From Sulfuritortus calidifontis (GTDB taxonomy: Bacteria > Pseudomonadota > Gammaproteobacteria > Burkholderiales > Thiobacillaceae), in assembly GCF_003967275.1 (NCBI RefSeq), contig NZ_AP018721.1, positions 868,001-932,000 of the forward strand: 64,000 bases of DNA. The letters are read 5' to 3'. Within the stretch, counting starts at the first letter, position 1; every line of letters begins with the position of its first letter. The position numbers and the translations under genes were made by a program. Of the stretch, positions 46,523-55,444 are shown piece by piece. The notes beneath the pieces were generated by a model. That model did not search any database. It was not told the origin of the DNA and saw only the letters and a program-made list of their open reading frames with translations.

Positions 46523-46597
46523 GCGCACCTCGCCGAAACCGGCATGCCTGCAGGTTGATTGGTTTAAGACACTGATCTTGGGCTTCGGCGTAATGCG

Positions 46598-46685
46598 GGA
46601 AGAGTGGCAGAGCGGTTGAATGCACTGGTCTTGAAAACCAGCGATGGGCGACCATCCGTGGGTTCGAATCCCACCTCTTCCGCCA
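46598..46685 (+). tRNA. tRNA-Ser (anticodon TGA)
   Basis: An 88-base class II tRNA. Acceptor arms GGAAGAG/CTCTTCC, anticodon stem CTGGT/ACCAG around CTTGAAA with anticodon TGA (46632-46634), a long variable arm (GATGGGCGACCATC), T-loop GTTCGAATC and an encoded CCA end. The long variable arm and anticodon identify serine. Confidence 0.96.
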
Positions 46686-46730
46686 ATTCTAATTAAGAGA
46701 GTTCTCTTGGCTTCGGCCGCGCGTCGCGCT

Positions 46731-46749
46731 TAACGTGCTGCGCACGTTA
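46731..46749. repeat. REP-like hairpin, GGCTAA family (copy near tRNA-Ser)
   Basis: A perfect 8-base stem TAACGTGC/GCACGTTA around TGC. Read on the minus strand it is GGCTAACGTGCGCAGCACGTTAAG, matching the frame of the element at 18733-18760 with different stem bases. A shorter relative, TAACC-TTGC-GGTTA, is at 46796-46809. Confidence 0.55.
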
Positions 46750-46760
46750 GCCTTCGCCGC

Positions 46761-46845
46761 AACAAGCCGCTACGCGGCGTGTTGTAGTTTCGGCATAACC
46801 TTGCGGTTAGCCTACACAGCAACAAGCCGCTGCGCGGCGTGTTGT
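46761..46845. repeat. Two 25-bp palindromic repeats, 60 bp apart
   Basis: AACAAGCCGC-TAC-GCGGCGTGTTGT (46761-46785) and AACAAGCCGC-TGC-GCGGCGTGTTGT (46821-46845) differ at one base in the loop. Each can fold with 9 of 10 pairs in the stem. They alternate with the GGCTAA-type hairpins in the gap between tRNA-Ser and tehA. Nothing suggests that the gap is translated. Confidence 0.7.
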
Positions 46846-46865
46846 CCCACCGCCTCCGCCAAACA

Positions 46866-46896
46866 AAAACGGCCCGCATGCGGGCCGTTTTCTTTT
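46866..46896 (-). terminator. Strong bidirectional terminator after tehA
   Basis: AAAACGGCCCGC/GCGGGCCGTTTT is a near-perfect stem with T-runs on both sides: TTTTTGTTT when read on the minus strand behind tehA, and TTTTCTTTTC when read on the plus strand. It should stop transcripts from tehA and from the tRNA-Ser side. Confidence 0.88.
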
Positions 46897-46909
46897 CAGT
46901 TGATCCCTA

Positions 46910-47872
46910 TCATTCCTGCAAACAGATCTCGCGCCGGGCCACCGCGACGGCCGTGCGCACGAACAGGCCGGCGATGACGGCGGTGGTGATGCCGAGCAGG
47001 ATGCCGGAGAGGCCGAGGAAGAGCCCGGTACCGGCATGGTGGTACATGGCCAGGGTGGCGAGGGTGATGGCGGCGAGCGGGAAGGAATAGGCCCACCAGG
47101 ACAGGAAGAACTTGAGGCGCAGGAACCAGGGGGCCTGCGCGATCAGCAGCACGGTGAAGAACAGGCCGCTGAAATAGAGCACCAGGCCGAAGGCGTCGAT
47201 CTCGCCGGTCAGGCGCAGATAGGAAAGGAAGCCGACCGCGGGCGGCGCGATCAGGATGAACAGGGTGGGCAGCAGGCGCTCGGGCAGGCTGCCGTGGAAG
47301 ATCACCCGGTAGAAGATGATGGCCAGCAGCACCGGCCAGAACACGATGCCGATGCTGAAGAAGAACCAGGAGAGCTCGACCGGGGCGTGCTGCACGCCGG
47401 CGATCGGCACCAAAATGTTGCCGACCACGGGGATGAACCAGGCCGGGTTGAGGTGGACGATCTCGAATTTGGTCTGATGCATCCACTGGCTGATGATGTG
47501 CAGGGTGAGCACGAGGTGCAAAACGCTGCCCGTGATCCACAGCCACTTGGAGGCGGCCGCGCTCACCGACAGCCAGCCGATGGAGAGGATGATCAGGGCG
47601 ATGGAGAAGGTGGGCAAAAAGCTCATCTTCACCGGATGGTTCCACTCCATGCGCACGGCGGCCCGGTACTTGATCATCTTCAGGGCATAGGCCACGCCCA
47701 GCGCCAGGAACAGCAGGGTGGTGAGCACCAGCAGGTAGGGGCTCAGGCTGACCGGCAGGCGGAGCAGGCTCTCGGCCCGGTTCCAGGCCAGGGTCAGGCC
47801 GCCCAGGCCCATGATCATGGCGAACCAGGCGATGGGGAAGTGCTGCAGGCGCGGGGTGGAGGTGTCGGTCAT
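46910..47872 (-). CDS. SLAC1/TehA-family anion channel or tellurite-resistance transporter
   Basis: A 320-residue membrane protein with about ten helices and the TehA/SLAC1 pattern. It opens with QHFPIAWFAMIMGLGGLTLAW, and later has HLNPAWFIPVVGNILVP and LPTLFILIAPPAVGFLSYL, with the pore-lining Phe region. Such proteins carry small anions, C4-dicarboxylates or sulfite, and give tellurite resistance in E. coli. It is the distal gene of a short minus-strand pair with the DUF3365 protein and ends at a strong terminator. Confidence 0.83.
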   Translation of the reverse strand: MTDTSTPRLQHFPIAWFAMIMGLGGLTLAWNRAESLLRLPVSLSPYLLVLTTLLFLALGVAYALKMIKYRAAVRMEWNHPVKMSFLPTFSIALIILSIGWLSVSAAASKWLWITGSVLHLVLTLHIISQWMHQTKFEIVHLNPAWFIPVVGNILVPIAGVQHAPVELSWFFFSIGIVFWPVLLAIIFYRVIFHGSLPERLLPTLFILIAPPAVGFLSYLRLTGEIDAFGLVLYFSGLFFTVLLIAQAPWFLRLKFFLSWWAYSFPLAAITLATLAMYHHAGTGLFLGLSGILLGITTAVIAGLFVRTAVAVARREICLQE

Positions 47873-47926
47873 GGCGGGTGTCTTCGGTTGATCGAATGCG
47901 CCCGGGCCGGGGCCCGGGCCTGAAGG

Positions 47927-48508
47927 TTACAGCAGTTGCTTGATGCTGACGCCGCCGCGGAACTGGTTGGGCAGATAACCCGTGGCCTTGTCGTTAGGGT
48001 ATTCCTGTTGCAGCTTGGCCTTCACCCCGGCCGGGATGGTGTCCGGGGTGCCGTGGCAGGTCATGCACAGTTCCTGCACGACCAGGCCCTTCATGTAGCG
48101 CACGGTCTTGCCCTGGGGCGTGTCGACCACCTCGGTGTATTCCAGGCTGGCCGGGCTGGCGCCTTCGGCCAGGCGTTTTTCCAGCTCGCGCAGGGCCTTG
48201 GTCTCCCACTCGTCCGGCGTGCTGCGCTCGGGGTTGCGGTTCTTGAAGGTGACCCGCTTGATCTGCACATTGTGCTGCCTGGCGATTTCGCCGGCGATCT
48301 TGGGCGCCTTGTCCTTGCACACGGTGATGGCGCCTTCGGCGCCGACGCTGTCGATGTCCTTCTTCAGCTCACCGACCAGGGTCTTGATCAGGGCCCCGAC
48401 CGCCTGGCGCGGCACCGCCGCCGGCTCGGCTGGGGCTTCCGCGGCCTGCACATGGCCGGCCAGGATCAGGCTGGCGGCGAGGGTGCTCAGGGTGATGTGT
48501 CGCTGCAT
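47927..48508 (-). CDS. DUF3365 (Tll0287-like) heme-binding protein
   Basis: A 193-residue periplasmic protein with Sec signal (MQRHITLSTLAASLILAGHVQA) and a DUF3365-type domain: VCKDKAPKIAGEIARQHNVQIKRVTFKNRNP, then heme c motif CMTCH (about residue 150) in VVQELCMTCHGTPD. Such domains bind heme c in a PAS-like fold and are thought to sense redox state or gas. The start at 48508 follows GGAGGAGACACC; the longer frame to 48610 is not supported. It precedes tehA by 54 bases on the same strand. Confidence 0.82.
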   Translation of the reverse strand: MQRHITLSTLAASLILAGHVQAAEAPAEPAAVPRQAVGALIKTLVGELKKDIDSVGAEGAITVCKDKAPKIAGEIARQHNVQIKRVTFKNRNPERSTPDEWETKALRELEKRLAEGASPASLEYTEVVDTPQGKTVRYMKGLVVQELCMTCHGTPDTIPAGVKAKLQQEYPNDKATGYLPNQFRGGVSIKQLL

Positions 48509-48655
48509 GGTGTCTCCTCCAATGGATTGAACAATGTCGCTTCGATTCGCCCCGGTTGTTGTGGTGCGGCTGCCCGGGGTCGTGCGGCGCGGGGACGGCC
48601 GCAAGGACAATGCCTCCTCTCGCGAGCGGGATACTAGCGCGGCCGGCCGCCTGAT

Positions 48656-49054
48656 TCAAACGCCGATGTTGAGCGGCGAGCGGTTGCGCATGTGGTCGGC
48701 GACCTTGACGAAGGCGGCGTAGAGTTCCTGGCGCAGGGACTCGTCGGCAACGGTTTCGCGCAGGGCCAGGTCCATGCAGTGCAGCCACTGGTCACGCTCA
48801 TCGTCGCCGATGGGGAAGGGCAGGTGGCGCCGGCGCAGCATGGGGTGGCCGTATTTCTCGACGTACAAGGGTGGGCCGCCCATCCAGCCGGAGAGGAATT
48901 CATACAGTTTCTGCCGGGCGCTGCCGAGGTCGGCCGCATGCATCTTGCGGATGCCGTAGGCCTCGGGCAGCGCGTCCATGTGGTCGTAGAAGCGGTCGAC
49001 CAGCGCGCGCACTGCGGTAGCGCCGCCGATGCGTTCATAGTGGGTAGGCATCAT
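48656..49054 (-). CDS. Truncated hemoglobin (group II)
   Basis: A 132-residue globin with the two-over-two truncated fold: HYERIGGATAVRALVDRFYDHMD, then LYEFLSGWMGGPPLYVEKYGHPMLRRRHLPFPI, in which the His before LPF is the heme-binding F8 His, and the following W of DQWLHCMD is the group II Trp. Group II globins bind oxygen, nitric oxide or sulfide. Two starts (49054 and 49051) are possible. It lies near a heme-sensing protein gene on the same strand, but with a 147-base gap. Confidence 0.9.
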   Translation of the reverse strand: MMPTHYERIGGATAVRALVDRFYDHMDALPEAYGIRKMHAADLGSARQKLYEFLSGWMGGPPLYVEKYGHPMLRRRHLPFPIGDDERDQWLHCMDLALRETVADESLRQELYAAFVKVADHMRNRSPLNIGV

Positions 49055-49163
49055 GTTGTCGGGTAATATTAGGAACCGCTAAATTTCATGGCAGGCCGCA
49101 TTGTAGCGCGGCTTATACCCGACTAAAATACTCGGCCATTGCCGAGGCTTTCTGGAGCGTTCC

Positions 49164-50276
49164 ATGTCCGTTGTTGCTGCCGACCCCAAGCAGGTCATGC
49201 ATTCCATCATCCAGCGCATCGCCACCGGTCCCGACCTGTCGAAAGACATCAGTCAGGAAGAGGCCCGGCTCGGTATGCAGGCCATCCTCGACAATGCCGT
49301 CGATCCGGTGCAGGCCGGCATCTTCTTCATCGCCCTGCGCATGAAGCGGGAGACCGACGAGGAGAACAAGGGCGTGCTCGATGCCATCCTGGCCGCCACC
49401 CGGCGGGTGACCGCCGAAGTGGACGAGGTGGTCGACATCGCCGACCCCTATGACGGCTACAACCGCTGCCTGCCGGCCGCGCCCTTCCTGCCGGCGCTGC
49501 TGGCCGAGCTGGGCGTGCCGGCGGTCAACCACAGCGTCGATGCGGTGGGCCCGAAGTATGGCGTGACCGCGCGCCACGTCTTGCAGGCGGCCGGTGTGGA
49601 TGTCGACCTGTCACCCGCGGCGGCGGCCAGACGCCTGGCCGATCCGGCCCTCGGCTGGGCCTATGTCGACCAGGCGCAGTACTGCCCGAAGCTGCACGAC
49701 CTGGTGAACCTGCGCAGCCGCATCATCAAGCGCCAGGCCATCACCACGGTCGAGGTGCTGGCCAAGCCCATCGTCGGCCGCCAGCGCACCCACTTCGTCA
49801 CCGGGTATGTGCACAAGCCCTATCCGCCGATCTACGCCATGCTGGCGCGCCACGCCGGTTTCGATTCCGCTCTGATCATCCGCGGTGTCGAGGGCGGCGT
49901 GATCCCTTCCCTGCGCCAGACCGGCAAGTTTTTCGCCTACCAGGACCGCGGCGAGGAGGCCGAGTTCGAGATCGACCCCGAGGCCCTGGGCATCGCGCAG
50001 ACCGTGCGTGCGGTGCCGCTGCCGGACGATCTGCCCAAGTCCGAGCGCGCGGGCGACGAGGTGGCGATCATGGTCGACGTTGCGGCCACCGCCCAGGCCG
50101 CGGCCGAGGCGGGCATGGCCGCGCTCTGCGGCAACCGGGGCGCGACCTACGATTCCCTGGTGTTGGGTGCCGCTCTGATCCTGCATCACCTGGGCCGCGC
50201 CCGGAGCCTGAGCGAGGCGGCCGACAAGGTGCGCGCCGTGCTGGATTCCGGCAAAGCGGCGCAGCGGGTCAAGTGA
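49164..50276 (+). CDS. TrpD-like (anthranilate phosphoribosyltransferase fold) protein without the PRPP motif
   Basis: A 370-residue protein of the TrpD/nucleoside phosphorylase fold. It keeps the helical start (SIIQRIATGPDLSKDISQEEARLGMQAILD) and AGIFFIALRMKRETDEENKGVLDAI, as in TrpD, and the later LIIRGVEGGV. However, the glycine-rich PRPP loop GTGGD and the KHG-NR-SSxxGSAD segment are replaced by DPYDGYNR and AVNHSVDAVGPKYG. It is thus unlikely to make phosphoribosyl anthranilate and is closer to YbiB-like DNA-binding proteins. It overlaps a small Rieske gene by TGATG, so the two are coupled. Confidence 0.78.
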   Translation: MSVVAADPKQVMHSIIQRIATGPDLSKDISQEEARLGMQAILDNAVDPVQAGIFFIALRMKRETDEENKGVLDAILAATRRVTAEVDEVVDIADPYDGYNRCLPAAPFLPALLAELGVPAVNHSVDAVGPKYGVTARHVLQAAGVDVDLSPAAAARRLADPALGWAYVDQAQYCPKLHDLVNLRSRIIKRQAITTVEVLAKPIVGRQRTHFVTGYVHKPYPPIYAMLARHAGFDSALIIRGVEGGVIPSLRQTGKFFAYQDRGEEAEFEIDPEALGIAQTVRAVPLPDDLPKSERAGDEVAIMVDVAATAQAAAEAGMAALCGNRGATYDSLVLGAALILHHLGRARSLSEAADKVRAVLDSGKAAQRVK

Positions 50277-50590
50277 TGCGCGAAGGATTCATCGCCGTCG
50301 CCCAGGTGGGCGAGCTCAAACCGGCCCAGATGAAGCGCATCGAAGTTGCCGGCAAGCGCCTTTTGCTATGCAACGCCGAGGGCGAGCATTTCTGCGTGGA
50401 CGAGATGTGCAGTCACGAGGACTACTCGCTCTACTTCGGCTGCATCAAGGGCAGGTCGATCAAGTGCTCGCTGCACGGCAGCTACTTCAACCTGGCTACC
50501 GGCCAGCCCGAGAACGAGCCGGCCGACTGCCCGATCCGCAGCTATCCGGTGAAGGTCGAGGCCGGCCAGGTCTGGGTCAAGCCCGACTGA
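50276..50590 (+). CDS. Small Rieske [2Fe-2S] ferredoxin-type protein
   Basis: A 104-residue soluble Rieske domain. Cluster ligands fit C-x-H-x(16)-C-x2-H, visible as CSHEDYSLYFG and KCSLHGSYFNL (about residues 45-67), and the C-terminus NEPADCPIRSYPVKVEAGQVWV closes the fold. It resembles the ferredoxin subunits of dioxygenases and the NirD type. No oxygenase or reductase is adjacent. Instead it is translationally coupled to the TrpD-like gene, so that protein may be its redox partner. Confidence 0.88.
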   Translation: MREGFIAVAQVGELKPAQMKRIEVAGKRLLLCNAEGEHFCVDEMCSHEDYSLYFGCIKGRSIKCSLHGSYFNLATGQPENEPADCPIRSYPVKVEAGQVWVKPD

Positions 50591-50743
50591 GGCGGAGCGC
50601 AAAGAGCGTGATCTGGCGCCGGACGCCGCTTGGCGTAACAATGCGGCGAATACACCCATCCGGCTGGCGACCTCGGCGCATCCTGGAAACCGAATCGACT
50701 GCATGAACCCGAACCTTCCTGCCTTGCTTCGGAGCACGGCGCC

Positions 50744-51943
50744 ATGAAGCTGCGTCTGCGTCCGGCTTACCTCTTGGGCGCCCTGGCCGTCCTGGCCGCG
50801 GCGGGCTTCCTGTTCGGCGCCGTGGCCGGCAAGCCGGTGACGGTGGCGATCGCGCGCGAAGGCCCGTTGATCGAGACCGTGGTCGCCACCGGCCGGGTCA
50901 TCACGCCCGCACGGATCGCGCTGGGGCCGGTGTTCACCGCCACGGTCAGCCAGGTGCAGGTGGCCGAGGGCGACCGGGTGCAGGCCGGCCAGCCGCTGGC
51001 GACGCTGGATGCCGCCGAGCGGCGCGCCGCCCTGGAGCAGGCGGCCAAGGCCCTGCAGGAAGCCGATGCCCGAATCGAGCAGCTGGAGCGGGTCGGCCGG
51101 CCGGTGGCGGATCAGGCCCTGATCCAGGCCGAGGCCGCCCTCGATCTGGCCAGCAAGGAATTCGAACGGACCCGGCGTCTGGTCGAGGCGGGCTTTTACA
51201 ACCAGGCCCAGCTCGACATCGCCCGGCGCAATCTGGACAACGCCCGGGCCGGGCGCGAGGCGGCGGCCGCCCAGGCCCATTCCAACCAGCCGAACGGGGC
51301 CGACACCCGGCTGGCGCGCGCCCGTCAGGCCCAGGCCCGCGCCGCGCTCGACCTGGCGCGCGCCCGGCTGAATGACACGGTGCTGCGCGCCCCGGTCGAG
51401 GCACTGGTCCTGCGCAAGATGGTGGAGCCGGGCGACGTGGTCACCCAGGGCAAGGTGCTGTTCGAGCTGGCGGCCGCGGGCGAGACCCAGATCGAGCTGC
51501 AGATCGACGAGAAGAATTTGGGTCGCCTGCGCCCGGGCCAGATGGCCCAGGTGGTGGCCGACGCCTACCCGGGCCAGCCGTTCCCCGCCGAGCTCTTCTT
51601 CATCGCGCCGGCGGTGGATGCCCAGAAGGGCTCGGTGCAAGTGAAGCTCAGGGTGACCCGGGTGCCGGCCTTCCTCAAACCGGATATGACGGTCTCGGCC
51701 GAGATCGAGGTGGGACGACGCGAGCGGGCTCTGATCCTGCCGAGCCAGGCGGTGCGCGACGCCGCCGGTGCCCAGCCCTGGGTGCTGGTGGCCGAGGCCG
51801 GGCGCGCCGTACGCCGTCCGGTCCGGCTCGGTCTGCGCGGCACCGGCCAGGTCGAGGTGGCCGAGGGCCTGCCGGCCGGCGCAGCGGTGATCCTGCCGGT
51901 CTCGGGCGTCCACGCAGGTCAGCGCGTACGCCTCGTCGAGTAG
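50744..51943 (+). CDS. HlyD/MacA-type periplasmic adaptor of an ABC exporter
   Basis: A 399-residue membrane fusion protein: N-terminal anchor (LLGALAVLAAAGFLFGAVAG), biotinyl-lipoyl-like halves (VSQVQVAEGDRVQAGQPLATLDAAERRAALEQ and APVEALVLRKMVEPGDVVTQGK), a long coiled coil (about 85-205) and beta-barrel domain. It would bridge an inner-membrane ABC transporter to an outer-membrane channel. It stands first in a three-gene operon with the permease (4 bases away) and ATPase. A TolC-like gene is not in view. Confidence 0.88.
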   Translation: MKLRLRPAYLLGALAVLAAAGFLFGAVAGKPVTVAIAREGPLIETVVATGRVITPARIALGPVFTATVSQVQVAEGDRVQAGQPLATLDAAERRAALEQAAKALQEADARIEQLERVGRPVADQALIQAEAALDLASKEFERTRRLVEAGFYNQAQLDIARRNLDNARAGREAAAAQAHSNQPNGADTRLARARQAQARAALDLARARLNDTVLRAPVEALVLRKMVEPGDVVTQGKVLFELAAAGETQIELQIDEKNLGRLRPGQMAQVVADAYPGQPFPAELFFIAPAVDAQKGSVQVKLRVTRVPAFLKPDMTVSAEIEVGRRERALILPSQAVRDAAGAQPWVLVAEAGRAVRRPVRLGLRGTGQVEVAEGLPAGAAVILPVSGVHAGQRVRLVE

Positions 51944-51947
51944 CGGC

Positions 51948-53169
51948 ATGAGGCGTCCCGCTCTGACTTTCGAATGGGTGCTCGCCCTGCGCTTTCTGCG
52001 CGAGGGGCGCATGCAGACCGTGCTGATCATGGCCGGCACCACGGTCGGGGTGGCGGTGATCATCTTTATCACCGCCCTGGTCAACGGCCTGCAGACGAGT
52101 CTGGCCGCCCGCACCCTGTCGACCCAGGCCCATATCACCCTGCGGCCGCCGGACGATGTGCCCAACCTGGTGCTCGATCGCAATCAGGCGGTCGCCGCCC
52201 GGATCGAGCCGCGTGCCCAGCGCCTGCGCTCGATCGACCAATGGGAGCGCATCGAGCGTGAGCTGCCCGGTTTCGCGCATGTCGTCGCCGTCTCGCCCAT
52301 GGCCACCGGCGCGGGCTTCGCCGCCCGGGGCGAGGCGACCAAGTCGATCGCCATCGTCGGCATCCAGCCCGAGCGCTACGTGCGCATCGTCGGCGTGCCC
52401 GAGCGGCTGATCGCCGGCAGCTTCCGGGTCGGCCCGGGCGAGACGGTGATCGGCAGCGAGCTGGCGCGCGACCTGGGTGCCGCGCTGGGTGACCGCATCC
52501 GGGTCACCAGCACGGAAAACCGCAGCGAGCTGTTCCAGGTCACCGGCATCTTCGACCTGGGCGTGAAGGACATCAATCGGCGCTGGGTCATCGTGCCCCT
52601 GCGCACGGCGCAGAGCCTGCTCGATCTGCCCGGCGGCGTGACCAACATCGACCTGACGGTGGACGACATCTTCGTCGCGGAGGCGGTGGCCCAGCGCATC
52701 GCCGCCCAGACCGGACAGCTGGCCGAAAGCTGGATGGCGGTCAACACCCAGCTGCTCACCGCGTTCAAGAACCAGACCATGACCACGCGCACCGTGCGCG
52801 TGTTTCTGGTGCTGATCGTGGCCCTGGGCATCGCCAGCGTCCTGGTGGTGTCGGTGGTGCAGAAGAGCCGGGAGATCGGCATCCTGCGCGCCATCGGCGC
52901 CTCGCCGCGCCGGATCATGACGGTGTTTTTGATCCAGGGCGGCATCGTCGGCGCGGTCGGCGCGCTGCTTGGCTCGGGCCTCGCTTCCGCCCTGGTCTAT
53001 GGCGCCTCGTTCGCACTGCGCCAGGATGACGGCACACCCCTGATCAGCGGCGGGATCGAGCCCGGCTACTATTTCAGCGCCGCGGCCGTGGCCATCGTCA
53101 CCGGCCTCGTCGCGGCGGTGATGCCGGCGCGGCGCGCGGCCGGGCTCGATCCGGTGGAGGCCATCCGCT

Positions 53170-53177
<8 letters not shown>
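51948..53177 (+). CDS. ABC transporter permease (MacB/LolC/DevC type)
   Basis: A 409-residue FtsX-like permease with one helix near the N-terminus ([25 protein letters not shown]), a large periplasmic domain (about 60-280) and three C-terminal helices ending [18 protein letters not shown], the family's closing motif. The ATPase is a separate gene, as in DevBCA and LolCDE rather than fused MacB. Its 3' end overlaps the ATPase start by 8 bases. It probably exports a lipid, peptide or drug-like compound; sequence does not say which. Confidence 0.9.
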
Positions 53178-53871
<694 letters not shown>

Positions 53872-53890
53872 GACGATCGAGCGAAGGGCC

Positions 53891-54523
53891 ATGACTCTGG
53901 ACAAACATGCCGTGCAATTCTTCGAGCGCCAGTTTCGCCAGCAGGCGGCGGCTGGCGAATATGCCCTCAACCCCTTCGAGCAGGCGGCCCTGCCCCATCT
54001 GACGGGCGAGGTGCTGGATCTGGGCTGCGGCCTGGGCAATCTGGCCCTGGCGGCGGCCCGCCAGGGGTGCCGGGTCACCGCCCTGGACGGCAGCCCGAGC
54101 GCGATCGCCCGGCTCCAGGCAGAGGCGACGGCGCAGGGCTTGGACCTGACGGCGCAGCTGGCGGACCTGGCCCACTACGCCATCGGGCGCGACTACGATG
54201 CCATCGTCTCGATCGGCCTGCTGATGTTCCTGCCCGAGGCACAGGCCAGGGCCTTGCTGGACGCGATCCACGACCGGGTGAAGCCGGGCGGCCTGGTGGC
54301 GCTCAATGTGCTGACCGAGGGCACCAGTTATCTGGCCATGTTCGAGCCGGGCCACTATTACCTGTTCGCCCGGGGTGAGCTGGCGCGCCGTTTCGCCGCT
54401 TGGGAGATCCTGCTCGATCGGCACGAGCGCTTTCCCGCGCCGGGCGCGACCGTGAAGGCCTTCGACACCCTGATCGCGCGCCGGCCCGCCGCGTCGGGTG
54501 CGACCGGGGCAGGGCCGGCATGA
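53891..54523 (+). CDS. Class I SAM-dependent methyltransferase (TehB-like)
   Basis: A 210-residue methyltransferase. The SAM-binding glycine motif is VLDLGCGLGNLALAAARQG (about 38-56), followed by ALDGSPSAIARLQ with the acidic ribose-binding residue and the motif II-like YDAIVSIGLLMFLPE. The pattern resembles TehB or UbiE-like small-molecule methyltransferases; the substrate is unknown. The ATG at 53891 gives the family-typical N-terminus. It overlaps the following SDR gene by ATGA and follows the ABC exporter closely, so all five may be one operon. Confidence 0.82.
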   Translation: MTLDKHAVQFFERQFRQQAAAGEYALNPFEQAALPHLTGEVLDLGCGLGNLALAAARQGCRVTALDGSPSAIARLQAEATAQGLDLTAQLADLAHYAIGRDYDAIVSIGLLMFLPEAQARALLDAIHDRVKPGGLVALNVLTEGTSYLAMFEPGHYYLFARGELARRFAAWEILLDRHERFPAPGATVKAFDTLIARRPAASGATGAGPA

Positions 54524-55365
54524 AGGCGCGCAGCATCCTCATCACCGGCTGCTCCAGCGGCATCGGCCATGCCGTCGCCCACGGCCTGGCCACGCGCGGC
54601 TGGCGGGTGTTCGCCACGGCGCGCAAGGCGGAGGACGTGGCCCGCCTGAACGCCGAGGGCCTGGAGAGCCTGGCGCTCGACCTCGACGACCCGGCCTCGA
54701 TCCGCGCCGCGCTCGACGAGGTGCTGCGCCGCACCGAGGGCCGGCTCGATGCCCTGTTCAACAACGGCGGCTTCGGCCAGGTCGGCGCGGTGGAAGACCT
54801 CACGCGCGACGCCCTGCGCGAGCAGTTCGAGACCAATCTGTTCGGCTGGATCGAGCTGACCAATCGCGTCATCCCGGTCATGCGCCGCCAGGGTTGCGGC
54901 CGCATCGTCATGAACAGTTCGGTGTTGGGCTATGCCGCCTTCGCCTATCGCGGCGCCTACAACGCGGTGAAGTTCGCCCTGGAAGGCATCAGCGACACCT
55001 TGCGCCACGAGCTTGCCGGTACCGGCATCCACGTCTGCCTGGTCGAGCCGGGGCCGATCACCTCGCGCTTTCGCGAGAACTGCCTGCCGCATTTTTTGCG
55101 ACACATCGACTGGCAGCACAGCGTCCACCGCGCCCAATACGAGCGCCAGCTGGCCCGGCTGAAGCAACCCGGCCCGGCCGCACCCTTCACCCTGTCGCCG
55201 CAGGCGGTGCTGGACAAGGTGATCCACGCCATCGAGAGCCCGCGGCCCAGGGCGCGCTACCCGGTCACCGTGCCTGCGGTCGCCTTCTGGTGGCTCAGGC
55301 GCCTGCTGCCCATCCGCGCTATGGACTGGGTGCTGATGCGGGCCTCCGGCGGCGGCAAACGGTAG
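54520..55365 (+). CDS. Short-chain dehydrogenase/reductase
   Basis: A 281-residue SDR of the classical type. The cofactor motif TGCSSGIG is at about residue 10, with NNGG in place of NNAG (about 84-87), catalytic Ser in MNSSVLGY and the YxxxK pair in GAYNAVKFALEG (about 148-152). The long C-terminal part with a hydrophobic segment (PAVAFWWLRRLLP) suggests a membrane-associated or lipid/steroid-like substrate. The ATG overlaps the methyltransferase stop, so the pair is translationally coupled. Confidence 0.87.
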   Translation: MKARSILITGCSSGIGHAVAHGLATRGWRVFATARKAEDVARLNAEGLESLALDLDDPASIRAALDEVLRRTEGRLDALFNNGGFGQVGAVEDLTRDALREQFETNLFGWIELTNRVIPVMRRQGCGRIVMNSSVLGYAAFAYRGAYNAVKFALEGISDTLRHELAGTGIHVCLVEPGPITSRFRENCLPHFLRHIDWQHSVHRAQYERQLARLKQPGPAAPFTLSPQAVLDKVIHAIESPRPRARYPVTVPAVAFWWLRRLLPIRAMDWVLMRASGGGKR

Positions 55366-55444
55366 CAGCCCCACTCGGGGCACGGTCTCTGCCGGTCCGT
55401 AGGCCGGTATACTTGGGGCTGCAAGCAATCCTGAAATGACTCCC

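Noticed and set aside
43958..46685. Integrative island with att sites at the tRNAs
   Set aside because: No integrase is present and no tRNA 3' end is duplicated within the interval. Insertion sequences explain it.
46686..46860. CRISPR array from repeated palindromes
   Set aside because: There are only two 25-bp copies, each palindromic, with a 35-base spacer and no cas genes. This is a REP-like array.
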